Shown: piece by piece, positions 49,576-60,429 of the stretch
Numbering within the stretch: position 1 is the stretch's first letter
Layout: every line of letters starts with the position of its first letter
NCBI RefSeq assembly: GCF_052857255.1
Contig: NC_135504.1
Span: 136,512,929 to 136,576,928 of the forward strand
DNA: 64,000 bases
Direction of reading: 5' to 3'
Origin: Amblyomma americanum
Lineage: Eukaryota; Arthropoda; Arachnida; Ixodida; Ixodidae
Position numbers and translations under genes: made by a program
The notes under the pieces: model-generated
Databases searched by the model: none
Told to the model about the DNA's origin: nothing
The model's input: only the letters and a program-made list of their open reading frames with translations

Positions 49576-51888
49576 CTGCTGCTGCTGCTACTGTGCTGCT
49601 GCTGTGCTGCTGCTGCTGCTGTGCTGCTGATGCTGCTGAGCTGCTGCTGCTGTGGTGCTGCTGTTGTGCTGCTGCTGTGCTGCTGCTGCTGCTGCTGTGC
49701 TGCTGATGTGCTGCTGCTGCTGCTGCTGTGCTGCTGACGTGCTGCTGCTGCTGCTGTGCTGCTGCTGCTGAGCTGCTGCTGCTGTACTGCTGCTGCTGCT
49801 GCTGTGCTGCTGATACTGCTGTGCTGCTGCTGCTGCTGCTGTGCTGCTGCTGCTGCTGCTGCTGCTGTGCTGCTGCTGCTGTGTGCTGCTGCTGCTGTGA
49901 TGCTGCTGCTGAGCTGCTGTTGCTGTACTGCTGCTGTTGTGCTGCTGCTGCTGCTGCAGCTGTGCTGCTGTGCTGCTGCTGCTGCTGTGCTGCTGCTGCT
50001 GTGCTGCTGCTGCTGTGCTGCTGCTACTGCTGTGCTGCTGCTGCTGCTGCTGTGATGCTGCTGCTGTGCTGCTGCTGTTGTTGTTGAGCCGCTGCTGCTG
50101 CTGTGCTGCTGTGCAGCTGCTGCTGTTGTGCTGCTGCTGCTGCTGTGCTGCTGCTGCTGAGCTGCTGCTGCTGTGCTGCTGCTGTGCTGCTGCTGCTGTG
50201 CTGCTGTGCTGCTGCTGTGCTGCTGTGCTGCTGCTGTGCTGCTGCTGCTGCTGCTGTGCTGCTGCTGCTGAGCTGCTGCTGAGCTGCTGCCGCTGCTGTG
50301 CTGCTGCTGTGCTGCTGCTGTGCTGCTCCTGCTGATTTGCTGCTGCTGTGCTGCTCCTGCTGTTGTTGTTGTTGCTGCTGTTGTTGTGCTGCTGCTGCTT
50401 CTGCTGCTGCTGCTGTTGTGCTGCTCCTGTGCTGCTCCTGCTGGTGCTGCTGTGCTGCTGCTGCTATGCTGCTGCTGGTGTGCTGCTGCTGCTGCTGTGC
50501 TGCTGCTGCTGCTGCTGTACTGCTGCTGCTGCTGTGCTGCTGCTGTTGTGCTGCTGCTGTGCTGCTGCTGCTGCTGTTGCTGTGCTGCTGCTGCTGTGCT
50601 GCTGCTGCTGTGCTGATACTGCTGCCGCTGCTGCTGTGCTGCTGCTGTGCTGTTGTGCTGCTGCAACTGCTGTGCTGCTGCTCCTGTGCTGCTGCTGCTG
50701 TGATGCTGCTGCTGAGCTGCTGCTGCTGTGCTGCTGCTGTTGTGCTGCTGCTGCTGCAGCTGTGCTGCTGTGCTGCTGCTGCTGCTGTGCTGCTGCTGCT
50801 GCTGCTGTGATGCTGCTGCTGTGCTGCTGCTGCTGTTGTTCTGCTGCTGTGGCTGTGCTGCTGCTGCTGCTGTCCTACTGCTGTGCTGCTGCTGTGCTGC
50901 TGGTGCTGTGCTGCTGCTGCTGTGCTGCTGCTGCTGTGCTGCTGCTGCTGCTGCTCTGCTGCTGCTGCTGCTGCTGCTGTTGTGCTGCTGCTGCTGTGCT
51001 GCCGCTGCTGTGCTGCTGCTGCTGCTGCTGTGCTGCTGCTGCGGCTGCTGTGCTGCTGCTGCTGTGCTGCTGCTGCTGTGCTGTTGTGCTGCTGTTGCTG
51101 TGCTGCTGTACTGCTGCTGCTGTGGTGCTGCTGCTGCTGTGCTGCTGCTGCTGTGCTGCTGCTGTGCTGCTGCTGCTGTGCTGCTGCTGCTGTGCTGCTG
51201 CTGCTGTGCTGCTGCTGCTGTGCTGCTGCTGCTGCTGCTGCCGCCGCCGCCGCCGCTGCCGCTGTGCTGCTGCTCCTGCTGTGCTGCTGCTGCTGCTGTG
51301 CTGCTGTTGCTGCTGTGCTGCTGCTGTGCTGCTGCGGCTGCTGTGCTGCTGCTTCTGTGCTGCTGCTGTGCTGCTGCTGCTGTGCTGCTACTGCTGTGCT
51401 CCTGCTGCTGCTGCTGCTGTGCTGCTGTGATGTGCTGCTGTGCTGCTGCTGCTGTGCTTTTGCTGCTGCTGCTGTGCTGCTGCTGCTGTGCGGCTGCTGC
51501 TGCTGCTGCGCTGCTGCTGCTGCTGTGCTACTGCTGGGCAGCTGCTGTGCTGCTGTGCTGCTGCTGTGCTGTTGTGCTGCTGCTGTGCTGCTGCTGCTGT
51601 GCTGTGCTGCTGCTGCGCTGCTGCTGCTGTGTTGCTGCTGCTGCGCTGCTGCTGTTGTGCTGCTGCTGCTGTGATGCTGCTGCTGCTGTGCTGCTGCTGC
51701 TGGGCTGCTGCTGCTGTGCTGCTGTGCTGCTGCGCTGCTGCTGCTGCTGCTGTGCTGCTGTGCTGCTGCTGCTGCTGTGCTGCTGCTGCTGCTGCTGTGC
51801 TGCTGTTGCTGTGCTGCATTACTGCTGCTGCTGTGCTGCTGTGCTGCTGCTGTGCTGGTGCTCCTGCTGTGCTGCTGCTATGCTGCTG

Positions 51889-51927
<39 letters not shown>

Positions 51928-52341
51928 GCTGCTGCTATGCTGCTGCAGCTGCTGTTGTTGTGCTGCTGCTCCTGTTGTGCTGCTGCTGCTGTGCTGCTGC
52001 TGCTACTGCTGTGCTGCTGCTGCTGCTGCTGTGCTGCTGTGATGTGCTGCTGCTGCTTTGTTGCTGCTGCTGCTGTGCTGCTGCTGCTGCTAGTGCTGCT
52101 GCTGTGCTGCTGCCGCCGCCGCCGCTGCCGCTGCCGCCGCCGCCGCTGCTGCCGCTGCTGCCGCCGCCGCCGCTGCTCCCGCCACTGCTGCCGCTGCTGT
52201 GCTGCTGCTGTGCTGCGCTGCTGCTGTGCTGCTGCTGCTGCTGTGCTGCTGTGATGTGCTGATGTGCTGCTGCTGCTGTGCTGCTGCTGCTGTGCTGCTG
52301 CTGCTGTGCTGCTGCTGCTGTTGTGCTGCTGCTGCTGTTTC

Positions 52342-52383
<42 letters not shown>

Positions 52384-55167
52384 GCTGCTGCTGCTGCTGC
52401 TGTGCTGCTGTTGCTGTGCTGCTGCTGCTGCTGTGCTGCTGCTGCTGCTGTGCTGCTGCTGCTGCTGCTGTGCTGTGCTGTGCTGCTGCTGTGCTGCTGC
52501 TGTGCTGCTCCCGCTGCTGCTGCTGTGCTGCTGCTGCTGCTGTGCTGCTACTGTGCTGCTGCTGTGCTGCTGCTGCTGTGCTGCTGCTGCTGCTGCTGCT
52601 GCTGTTCTGCTGCTGTGGCTGTGCTGCTGCTGCTGCTGCTGCTGTGCTGCTGCTGTGCTGCTGCTGCTGTGCTGCTGTGCTGCTGCTGCTCTGCTGCTGC
52701 TGTGCTGCTGCTGCTGCTGTGCTGCCGCTGCTGTGCTGCTGCTGCTGCTACTGTGCTGCTGCTGCTGCTACGGATGCTGTGCTGCTGATGCTGCTGTTGC
52801 TGCTGCTGTGCTGTTGTGCTGCTGTTGCTGTGCTGCTGTACTGCTCCTGTTGTGCTGCTGTGCTGCTGCTGTGCTGGTGCTTCTGCTGTGCTGCTGCTGT
52901 GCTGCTGCTGCTGTGCTGCTGCTGCTGTGCTGCTGTTGCTGCTGTTCTGCTGCTGCGGCTGCTGTGCTGCTGCTTCTGTGCTGCTGCTGTGCTGCTGCTG
53001 CTGCTGTGCTGCTACTGCTGTGCTCCTGCTGCTGCCGCTGTGCTGCTGTGATGTGCTGCTGTGCTGCTGCTGCTGTGCTGCTGCTGCTTCTGCTGCTGTG
53101 CTGCTGCTTTGCTGCTGCTGCTGCTGTACTGCTGCTGCTGTGCGGCTGCTGCTGTGCTGCTGCTGCTGTAATGCTGCTGCTGCTGCTGCTGCTGTGCTGC
53201 TTCTGTGCTGCTGCTGCTGTGCTGCCGCTGCTGCTGCTGCTAGTGCTGCTACTGCTGTGCTGCTGCTGCTGTGCTGCTGCTGCTGTGCTGCTGCTGCTGC
53301 CGCCGCCGCCGCCGCTGCCGCCTGCCGCTGCCGCCGCTGCTGCTGCCGCCTCCGCTGCCGCCGCCGCTGCTTCCGCCACTGCTGCCGCCGATGCCGCTGC
53401 TGTGCTGCTGCTGCTGCTGTGCTGCTGCTGCTGTGCTGCGCTGCTGCTGCGCTGCTTCTGCTGCTGTGCTGCTGCTGCTGTGCTGCTGTGCTGCTGCTGT
53501 GCTGCTGCTGCTGCTGCTGCTGCTGTGCTGCTATGATGTGCTGCTGCTGCTGTGCTGCTCCTGCTGCTGTGCTGCTGCTGAGCTGCTGCAGTGCTGCTGC
53601 TGCTGCTGTGCTGCAGTGCTGCTGTTCTGCTGCTGCTGTTGCTGCTGCTGTTGTTGTGCTTCTGCTGCTGTGCTGCTGCTGCTGTGCTGCTGCTGCTGTG
53701 CTGCTGCTGCTGCTGTGCTGCTGCTGTGCTGCTGCTGCTGTGCTGCTCTGTTGCTGTGCTGCTGCTGCTGCTGCTGTGCTGCTGCTGTGCTGCTCCCGCT
53801 GCTGCTGCTGTGCTGCTGCTGCTGTGCTGCTGCTGCTGTTGTTGTGCTGCTGCTGCTGTTATGCTGCTGCTGCTGCTGTGCTGCTGCTCTGCTGCTGCTA
53901 TTGTGCTGCTGCTGTGATGTTGCTGTTGTGCTGCTGCTGCTGCTGCTGCTGCTGCTGTGATGCTGCTGCTGCTGTGCTACTGCTGCTGTGCTGCTGCTGC
54001 TGCTGCTGTGCTACTGCTGCTGTGCTGCAGCTGCTGTGCTGCGCTGCTGCTGCAGCTGCTGTGCTGCTGCTGCTGCTGTGCTGCAGCTGCTGCTGCTGTG
54101 CTGCTGTGCTGCTGCTGCTGTGCTGCTGCTGCTGTGCTGCTGCTGCTGTGCCGCTGCTGCTGCTGTGCTGCTGCTGTTGTTCTGCTGCTGTGGCTGTGCT
54201 GCTGCTGCTGTCCTGCTGCTGTGCTGCTGGTGCTGTGCTGCTGCTGCTGTGCTGCTGCTGCTGTGCTGCTGCTGCTGTGCTGCCGCTGCTGTGCTGCCGC
54301 TGCTGCTGTGCTGCTGCTACTGTGCTGCTGCTGCTGCTGCGGCTGCTGTGCTGCTGCTGCTGTGCTGCTGCTGTGCTGTTGTGCTGCTGTTGCTGTGCTG
54401 CTGTACTGCTGCTGCTGTGGTGGTGCTGCTGCTGTGCTGCTGCTGCTGCTGTGCTGCTGCTGTGCTGCTGCTGCTGCTGCTGCTGCTGTGCTGCTGCTGC
54501 TGTGCTGCTGCTGCTGCTGCTGCTGCCGCCGCCGCCGCCGCCGCTGCAACTGTGCTGCTGCTCCTGCTGTGCTGCTGCTGCTGCTGTGCTGCTGTTGCTG
54601 CTGTGCTGCTGCTGTTCTGCTGCGGCTGCTGTGCTGCTGCTTCTGTGCTGCTGCTGTGCTGCTGCTGCTGTGCTGCTACTGCTGTGCTCCTGCTGCTGCT
54701 GCTGTGCTGCTGTGATGTGCTGCTGTGCTGCTGCTGCTGCTGTGCTGCTGCTGCTGCTGCTGTGCTTTTGCTGCTGCTGCTGTGCTGCTGCTGCTGCTGT
54801 GCGGCTGCTGCTACTGCTGCGCTGCTGCTGCTGTGCTACTGCTGTGCAGCTGCTGCGCTGCTGTGCTGCTGCTGTGCTGCTGCTGCTGTGCTGTTGTGCT
54901 GCTGCTGTGCTGCTGCTGTGCTGCTGCTGCTGTGCTGTGCTGCTGCTGCTGTGCTGCTGCTGCGCTGCTGCTGCTGCGCTGCTGCTGCTGCTGTGTTGCT
55001 GCTGCTGCGCTGCTGCTGTTGTGCTGCTGCTGCTGCTGTGCTGCTGCTGCTGTGCTGCTGCTGCTGCTGCTGGGCTGCTGCTGCTGTGCTGCTGCTGTGC
55101 TGCTGCTGTGCTGCTGTGCTGCTGCGCTGCTGCTGCTGCTGCTGTGCTGCTGCTGCTCTGCTGCTGT

Positions 55168-55190
55168 GTTGTTGTTGTTGTTGTTGTTGT
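55168..55190 (+). repeat. Short GTT run, about 7 units
   Basis: Copy B counterpart of 41963-41985 with the same length. Confidence 0.9.
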
Positions 55191-55296
55191 GCTGCTGCTG
55201 CTGCTACTGTGCTGCTGCTGTGCTGCTGCTGCTGCTGCTGTGCTGCTGATGCTGCTGAGCTGCTGCTGCTGTGGTGCTGCTGTTGTGCTGCTGCTG

Positions 55297-55335
<39 letters not shown>

Positions 55336-56132
55336 GCTGCTGATGTGCTGCTGCTGCTGCTGTGCTGCTGACGCGCTGCTGCTGCTGCTGTGCTGCTGCT
55401 GCTGAGCTGCTGCTGCTGTACTGCTGCTGCTGCTGCTGTGCTGCTGATACTGCTGTGCTGCTGCTGCTGCTGCTGCTGTGCTGCTGCTGCTGCTGCTGCT
55501 GTGCTGCTGCTGCTGTGTGCTGCTGCTGCTGTGATGCTGCTGCTGAGCTGCTGTTGCTGTACTGCTGCTGTTGTGCTGCTGCTGCTGCTGCAGCTCTGCT
55601 GCTGTGCTGCTCCTGCTGCTGTGCTGCTGCTGCTGTGCTGCTGCTGCTGTGCTCCTGCTACTGCTGTGCTGCTGCTGCTGCTGCTGTGATGCTGCTGCTG
55701 TGCTGCTGCTGTTGTTGTTGTTGAGCCGCTGCTGCTGCTGTGCTGCTGTGCAGCTGCTGCTGTTGTGCTGCTGCTGCTGCTGTGCTGCTGCTGCTGAGCT
55801 GCTGCTGCTGTGCTGCTGCTGTGCTGCTGCTGCTGTGCTGCTGTGCTGCTGCTGTGCTGCTGCTGCTGCTGCTGTGCTGCTGCTGCTGAGCTGCTGCTGA
55901 GCTGCTGCCGCTGCTGTGCTGCTGCTGTGCTGCTGCTGTGCTGCTCCTGCTGATTTGCTGCTGCTGTGCTGCTCCTGCTGTTGTTGTTGTTGCTGCTGTT
56001 GTTGTGCTGCTGCTGCTTCTGCTGCTGCTGCTGTTGTGCTGCTGCTGCTGCTGTGCTGCTCCTGTGCTGCTCCTGCTGGTGCTGCTGTGCTGCTGCTGCT
56101 ATGCTGCTGCTGGTGTGCTGCTGCTGCTGCTG

Positions 56133-56165
<33 letters not shown>

Positions 56166-57466
56166 GCTGCTGTGCTGCTGCTGTTGTGCTGCTGCTGTGC
56201 TGCTGCTGCTGCTGTGCTGCTGCTGCTGCTGCTGCTGTTGCTGTGCTGCTGCTGCTGTGCTGCTGCTGCTGTGCTGATACTGCTGCCGCTGCTGCTGTGC
56301 TGCTGCTGTGCTGTTGTGCTGCTGCAACTGCTGTGCTGCTGCTCCTGTGCTGCTGCTGCTGTGAGGCTGCTGCTGAGCTGCTGCTGCTGTGCTGCTGCTG
56401 TTGTGCTGCTGCTGTTGCAGCTGTGCTGCTGTGCTGCTGCTGCTGCTGTGCTGCTGCTGCTGCTGCTGTGATGCTGCTGCTGTGCTGCTGCTGCTGTTGT
56501 TCTGCTGCTGTGGCTGTGCTGCTGCTGCTGCTGTCCTACTGCTGTGCTGCTGCTGTGCTGCTGGTGCTGTGCTGCTGCTGCTGTGCTGCTGCTGCTGTGC
56601 TGCTGCTGCTGCTCTGCTGCTGCTGCTGCTGCTGTTGTGCTGCTGCTGCTGTGCTGCCGCTGCTGTGCTGCTGCTGCTGCTGTGCTGCTGCTGCGGCTGC
56701 TGTGCTGCTGCTCTGTGCTGCTGCTGCTGTGCTGTTGTGCTGCTGTTGCTGTGCTGCTGTACTGCTGCTGCTGTGGTGCTGCTGCTGCTGTGCTGCTGCT
56801 GTGCTGCTGCTGCTGTGCTGCTGCTGCTGTGCTGCTGCTGCTGTGCTGCTGCTGCTGTGCTGCTGCTGCTGCTGCTGCCGCCGCCGCCGCCGCTGCCGCT
56901 GTGCTGCTGCTCCTGCTGTGCTGCTGCTGCTGCTGCTGTGCTGCTGTTGCTGCTGTGCTGCTGCTGTGCTGCTGCGGCTGCTGTGCTGCTGCTTCTGTGC
57001 TGCTGCTGTGCTGCTGCTGCTGTGCTGCTACTGCTGTGCTCCTGCTGCTGCTGCTGCTGTGCTGCTGTGATGTGCTGCTGTGCTGCTGCTGCTGCTGTGC
57101 TTTTGCTGCTGCTGCTGTGCTGCTGCTGCTGTGCGGCTGCTGCTGCTGCTGCGCTGCTGCTGCTGCTGTGCTACTGCTGTGCAGCTGCTGTGCTGCTGTG
57201 CTGCTGCTGTGCTGTTGTGCTGCTGCTGTGCTGCTGCTGCTGTGCTGTGCTGCTGCTGCGCTGCTGCTGCTGTGTTGCTGCTGCTGCGCTGCTGCTGTTG
57301 TGCTGCTGCTGCTGTGATGCTGCTGCTGCTGTGCTGCTGCTGCTGGGCTGCTGCTGCTGTGCTGCTGTGCTGCTGCGCTGCTGCTGCTGCTGCTGTGCTG
57401 CTGTGCTGCTGCTGCTGCTGCTGTGCTGCTGCTGCTGCTGCTGCTGTGCTGCTGTTGCTGCTGCTG

Positions 57467-57467
<1 letters not shown>

Positions 57468-57499
<32 letters not shown>
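57468..57499 (+). repeat. GTT run of about 10 units in the terminal segment
   Basis: Same locus as the other GTT runs, but it ends in GTGTTGCTG instead of GTGCTG, so the right flank has changed. Confidence 0.88.
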
Positions 57500-58326
57500 G
57501 TTGCTGCTGCTGCTGCTGCTGCTGCTGTGCTGCTGCTGCTGCTGCTGTGCTGCTGCTGCTGCTGTGCTGCTGTGCTGCTGATGCTGCTGAGCTGCTGCAG
57601 CTGTGCTGCTGCTGTTGTGCTGCTGCTGTGCTGCTGCTGCTGCTGTGCTGCTGCTGCTGCTGCTGCTGCTGCTGTGCTGCTGTGCTGCCGCTGTGCCGCT
57701 GCTGCTGTTGTTGTTCTTGAGCCGCTGCTGCTGCTGTGCTGCTGCTGTGCTGCTGCTGCTGTGCTGCTGTTGCTGCTGTGCTGCTGTGCTGCTGCTGCCG
57801 TGCTGCTGCTGTGCTGTTGCTGCTGCTGCTGTGCTGCGGCTGCTGCTGCTGTGCTGCTGCTGCTGCTGAGCTGCTGCTGCTGCTGTGCTGCTGCTGTTGT
57901 GCTGATGTGCTGCTGTGCTGCTGCTGTGCTGCTGCTGCTGTGCTGCTGCTGCTGTGCTGCTGCTGCTGCTGCTTTGCTGCTGCTGTGCTTCTGTGCTGCT
58001 CTTGCTGTTGTTGTTGTTGTTGTTATTGTTGTTGTTGTTCTTGTGCTGCTGCTTCTGCTGCTGCTGTTGTGCTGCTGCTGCTGCTGCTGCTGCCGCCGCC
58101 GCCACCGCTGCCGCTGCTGCCGCCGCCGCCGCTGCTGCCGCCACTGCTGCCGCTGCTGCCGCTGTGCTGTTGCTGCTGCTGTGCTGCTGCTGCTGTGCTG
58201 CGCTGCTGCTGTGCTGCTGCTGCTGCTGTGCTGCTGTTGCTGCAGTTCTCCTGCTGCGGCTGCTGTGCTGCTGCTTCTGTGCTGCTGCTGTGCTGCTGCT
58301 GCTGCTGCTGTGCTGCTACTGCTGTG

Positions 58327-58329
<3 letters not shown>

Positions 58330-58419
<90 letters not shown>
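58330..58419 (+). repeat. Longest uninterrupted CTG run: (CTG)30
   Basis: Ninety bases of perfect CTG follow GCTC at 58326-58329 and are ended by TGATG. No other place in the window has more than 20 uninterrupted CTG. Homologous sites elsewhere, after GTGCTCCTG (for example 19076, 38170, 57039), have only about 5-11 triplets. Confidence 0.95.
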
Positions 58420-58420
<1 letters not shown>

Positions 58421-59125
58421 GATGTCCTGCTGTGCTGCTGCTGCTGCTGCTGTGCTGCTGCTGCTTCTGCTGCTGTGCTGTGCTGCTGCTTTGCTGCTGC
58501 TGCTGTACTGCTGCTGCTGTGCGGCTGCTGCTGCTGCGCTGCTGCTGCTGCTGCTGCTGTGCTGCTGCTGCTGCTGTGCTGCTGTGCTGCTTCTGTGCTG
58601 CTGCTGCTGTGCTGCTGCTGTGCTGTGCTGCTGCTGCGCTGCTGCTGCTGCGCTGCTGCTGCTGTGCTGCTGCTGCTGTACTGCTGCTGCTGTTCTGCTG
58701 CTGCTGTGCTGCTTCTGTGCTGCTGCTGCTGTGCTGCCGCTGCTGCTGCTGCTAGTGCTGCTGCTGTGCTGCTACTGCTGTGCTGCTGCTGCTGTGCTGC
58801 TGCTGCTGCTGCTGCCGCCGCCGCTGCTCCCGCCACTGCTGCCGCCGATGCCGCTGCTGTGCTGCTGCTGCTGTGCTGCTGCTCCTGTGCTGCGCTGCTG
58901 CTGTGCTGCTTCTGCTGCTGTGCTGCTGCTGCTGTGCTGCTGTGCTGCTGCTGCTGCTGTGCTGCTGTGGTGTGCTGCTGCTGCTGCTGCTGTGTTGCTG
59001 CTGCTGCTGTGCTGCTGCTGCTGTGCTGCTGCTGCTGCTGCTGTGCTGCTGCAGTGCTGCTGCTGCTGTGCTGCTGTTCTGCTGCTGCTGTTGCTGCTGC
59101 TGCTGTTGTGCTGCTGCTGCTGCTG

Positions 59126-59158
<33 letters not shown>

Positions 59159-60391
59159 GCTGCTGCTGCTGCTGTGCTACTGCTGCTGTGCTGCTGCTGT
59201 GCTGCTGCTGTGCTGCTGCTGCTGCTGTGCTGCTGCTGCTGCTGTGCTGCTGCTGCTGCTGTGCTGCTGCTGCTGTGCTGCTCTGTTGCTGTGCTGCTGC
59301 TGCGCTGTTGCTGTGCTGCTGCTGCTGTGCTGCTGCTGTACTGCTCCCGCTGCTGCTGCTGTGCTGCTGCTGCTGTGCTGCTGCTGCTGTTGTGCTGCTG
59401 CTGCTGTTATGCTGCTGCTGCTGTGCTGCTGCTCTGCTGCTGCTATTGTGCTGCTGCTGTGCTGCTGCTGCTGCTGTGATGTTGCTGTTGTGCTGCTGCT
59501 GCTGCTGCTGTGATGCTGCTGCTGTGCTGCTGCTGCTGTGCTGCTGCTGCTGCTGTTGTTCTGCTGCTGTGGCTGTGCTGCTGCTGCTGCTGTGCTGCTG
59601 CTGCTGTGCTGCTGCTGCTGCTGCTGTGCTGCTGCTGCTGCTGCTCTGCTCCTGCTGCTGTGCTGCTGCTGCTGTGCTGCCACTGCTGTGCTGCTGTGCT
59701 GCTGCTGCTGGTGTGCTGCTGCTACTGTGCTGCTGCTGCTGCTGCTGCTGCGGCTGCTGTGCTGCTGCTGTGCTGCTGCTGCTGCTGTGCTGCTGTATTG
59801 CTGCTGCTGTGCTGCTGCTGTGCTGGTGCTGCTGCTGTGCTGCTGCTGTGCTGCTGCTGCTGCTGTGCTGCTGCTGCTGTGCTGCTGCTGTGCTGCTGCT
59901 GTGCTGCTGCTGCTGCTGTGCTGCTGCTGCTGCGCTGCTGCTGCTGCTGCTGCTGCCGCCGCCGCCGCTGCCGCTGTGCTGCTGCTCCTGCTGTGCTGCT
60001 GCTGCTGTGCTGCTGTAGCTGCTGTGCTGCTGCTGTGCTGCTGCGGCTGCTGTGCTGCTGCTTCTGTGCTGCTGCTGTGCTGCTACTGCTGTGCTCCTGC
60101 TGCTGCTGCTGCTGTGCTGCTGTGATGTGCTGCTGTGCTGCTGCTGCTGCTGTGCTGCTGCTGCTGTGCTTTTGCTGCTGCTGCTGTGCTGCTGCTGCTG
60201 TGCGGCTGCTGCTGCTGCTGCGCTGCTGTGCTACTGCTGTGCAGCTGCTGTGCTGCTGTTCTGCTGCTGTGCTGCTGCTGCTGTGCTGTTGTGCTGCTGC
60301 TGTGCTGTGCTGCTGCTGCGCTGCTGCTGCTGCGCTGCTGCTGCTGCTGTGTTGCTGCTGCTGCGCTGCTGCAGCAGCTGTGCTGCTGCTG

Positions 60392-60429
<38 letters not shown>

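Larger units (their letters stand above)
43491..56705 (+). repeat. 13.2 kb higher-order unit, copy B
   Basis: Head-to-tail copy of 30239-43490, abutting it at GCTGTGCTGCTGTGATG without any spacer. A short GCTAGTG-containing piece present near 30300 in copy A is absent near 43555. Run lengths differ at the pure CTG locus (15 units at 48637 against 20 at 35437) and slightly in the GTT run (49513-49575 against 36277-36335). A few single-base differences are seen, such as TGGTGCTG at 44408 against TGCTGCTG. Very high similarity with scattered differences argues for a real recent duplication, but unresolved haplotypes or assembly duplication remain possible. Confidence 0.9.

Noticed and set aside
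53898..56327. 809-codon - strand Gln/Ser/Ala/Thr frame
   Set aside because: Low-complexity reading of the CAG strand, with no non-repeat domain and no start context. The duplicated counterpart in copy A is broken into shorter frames.
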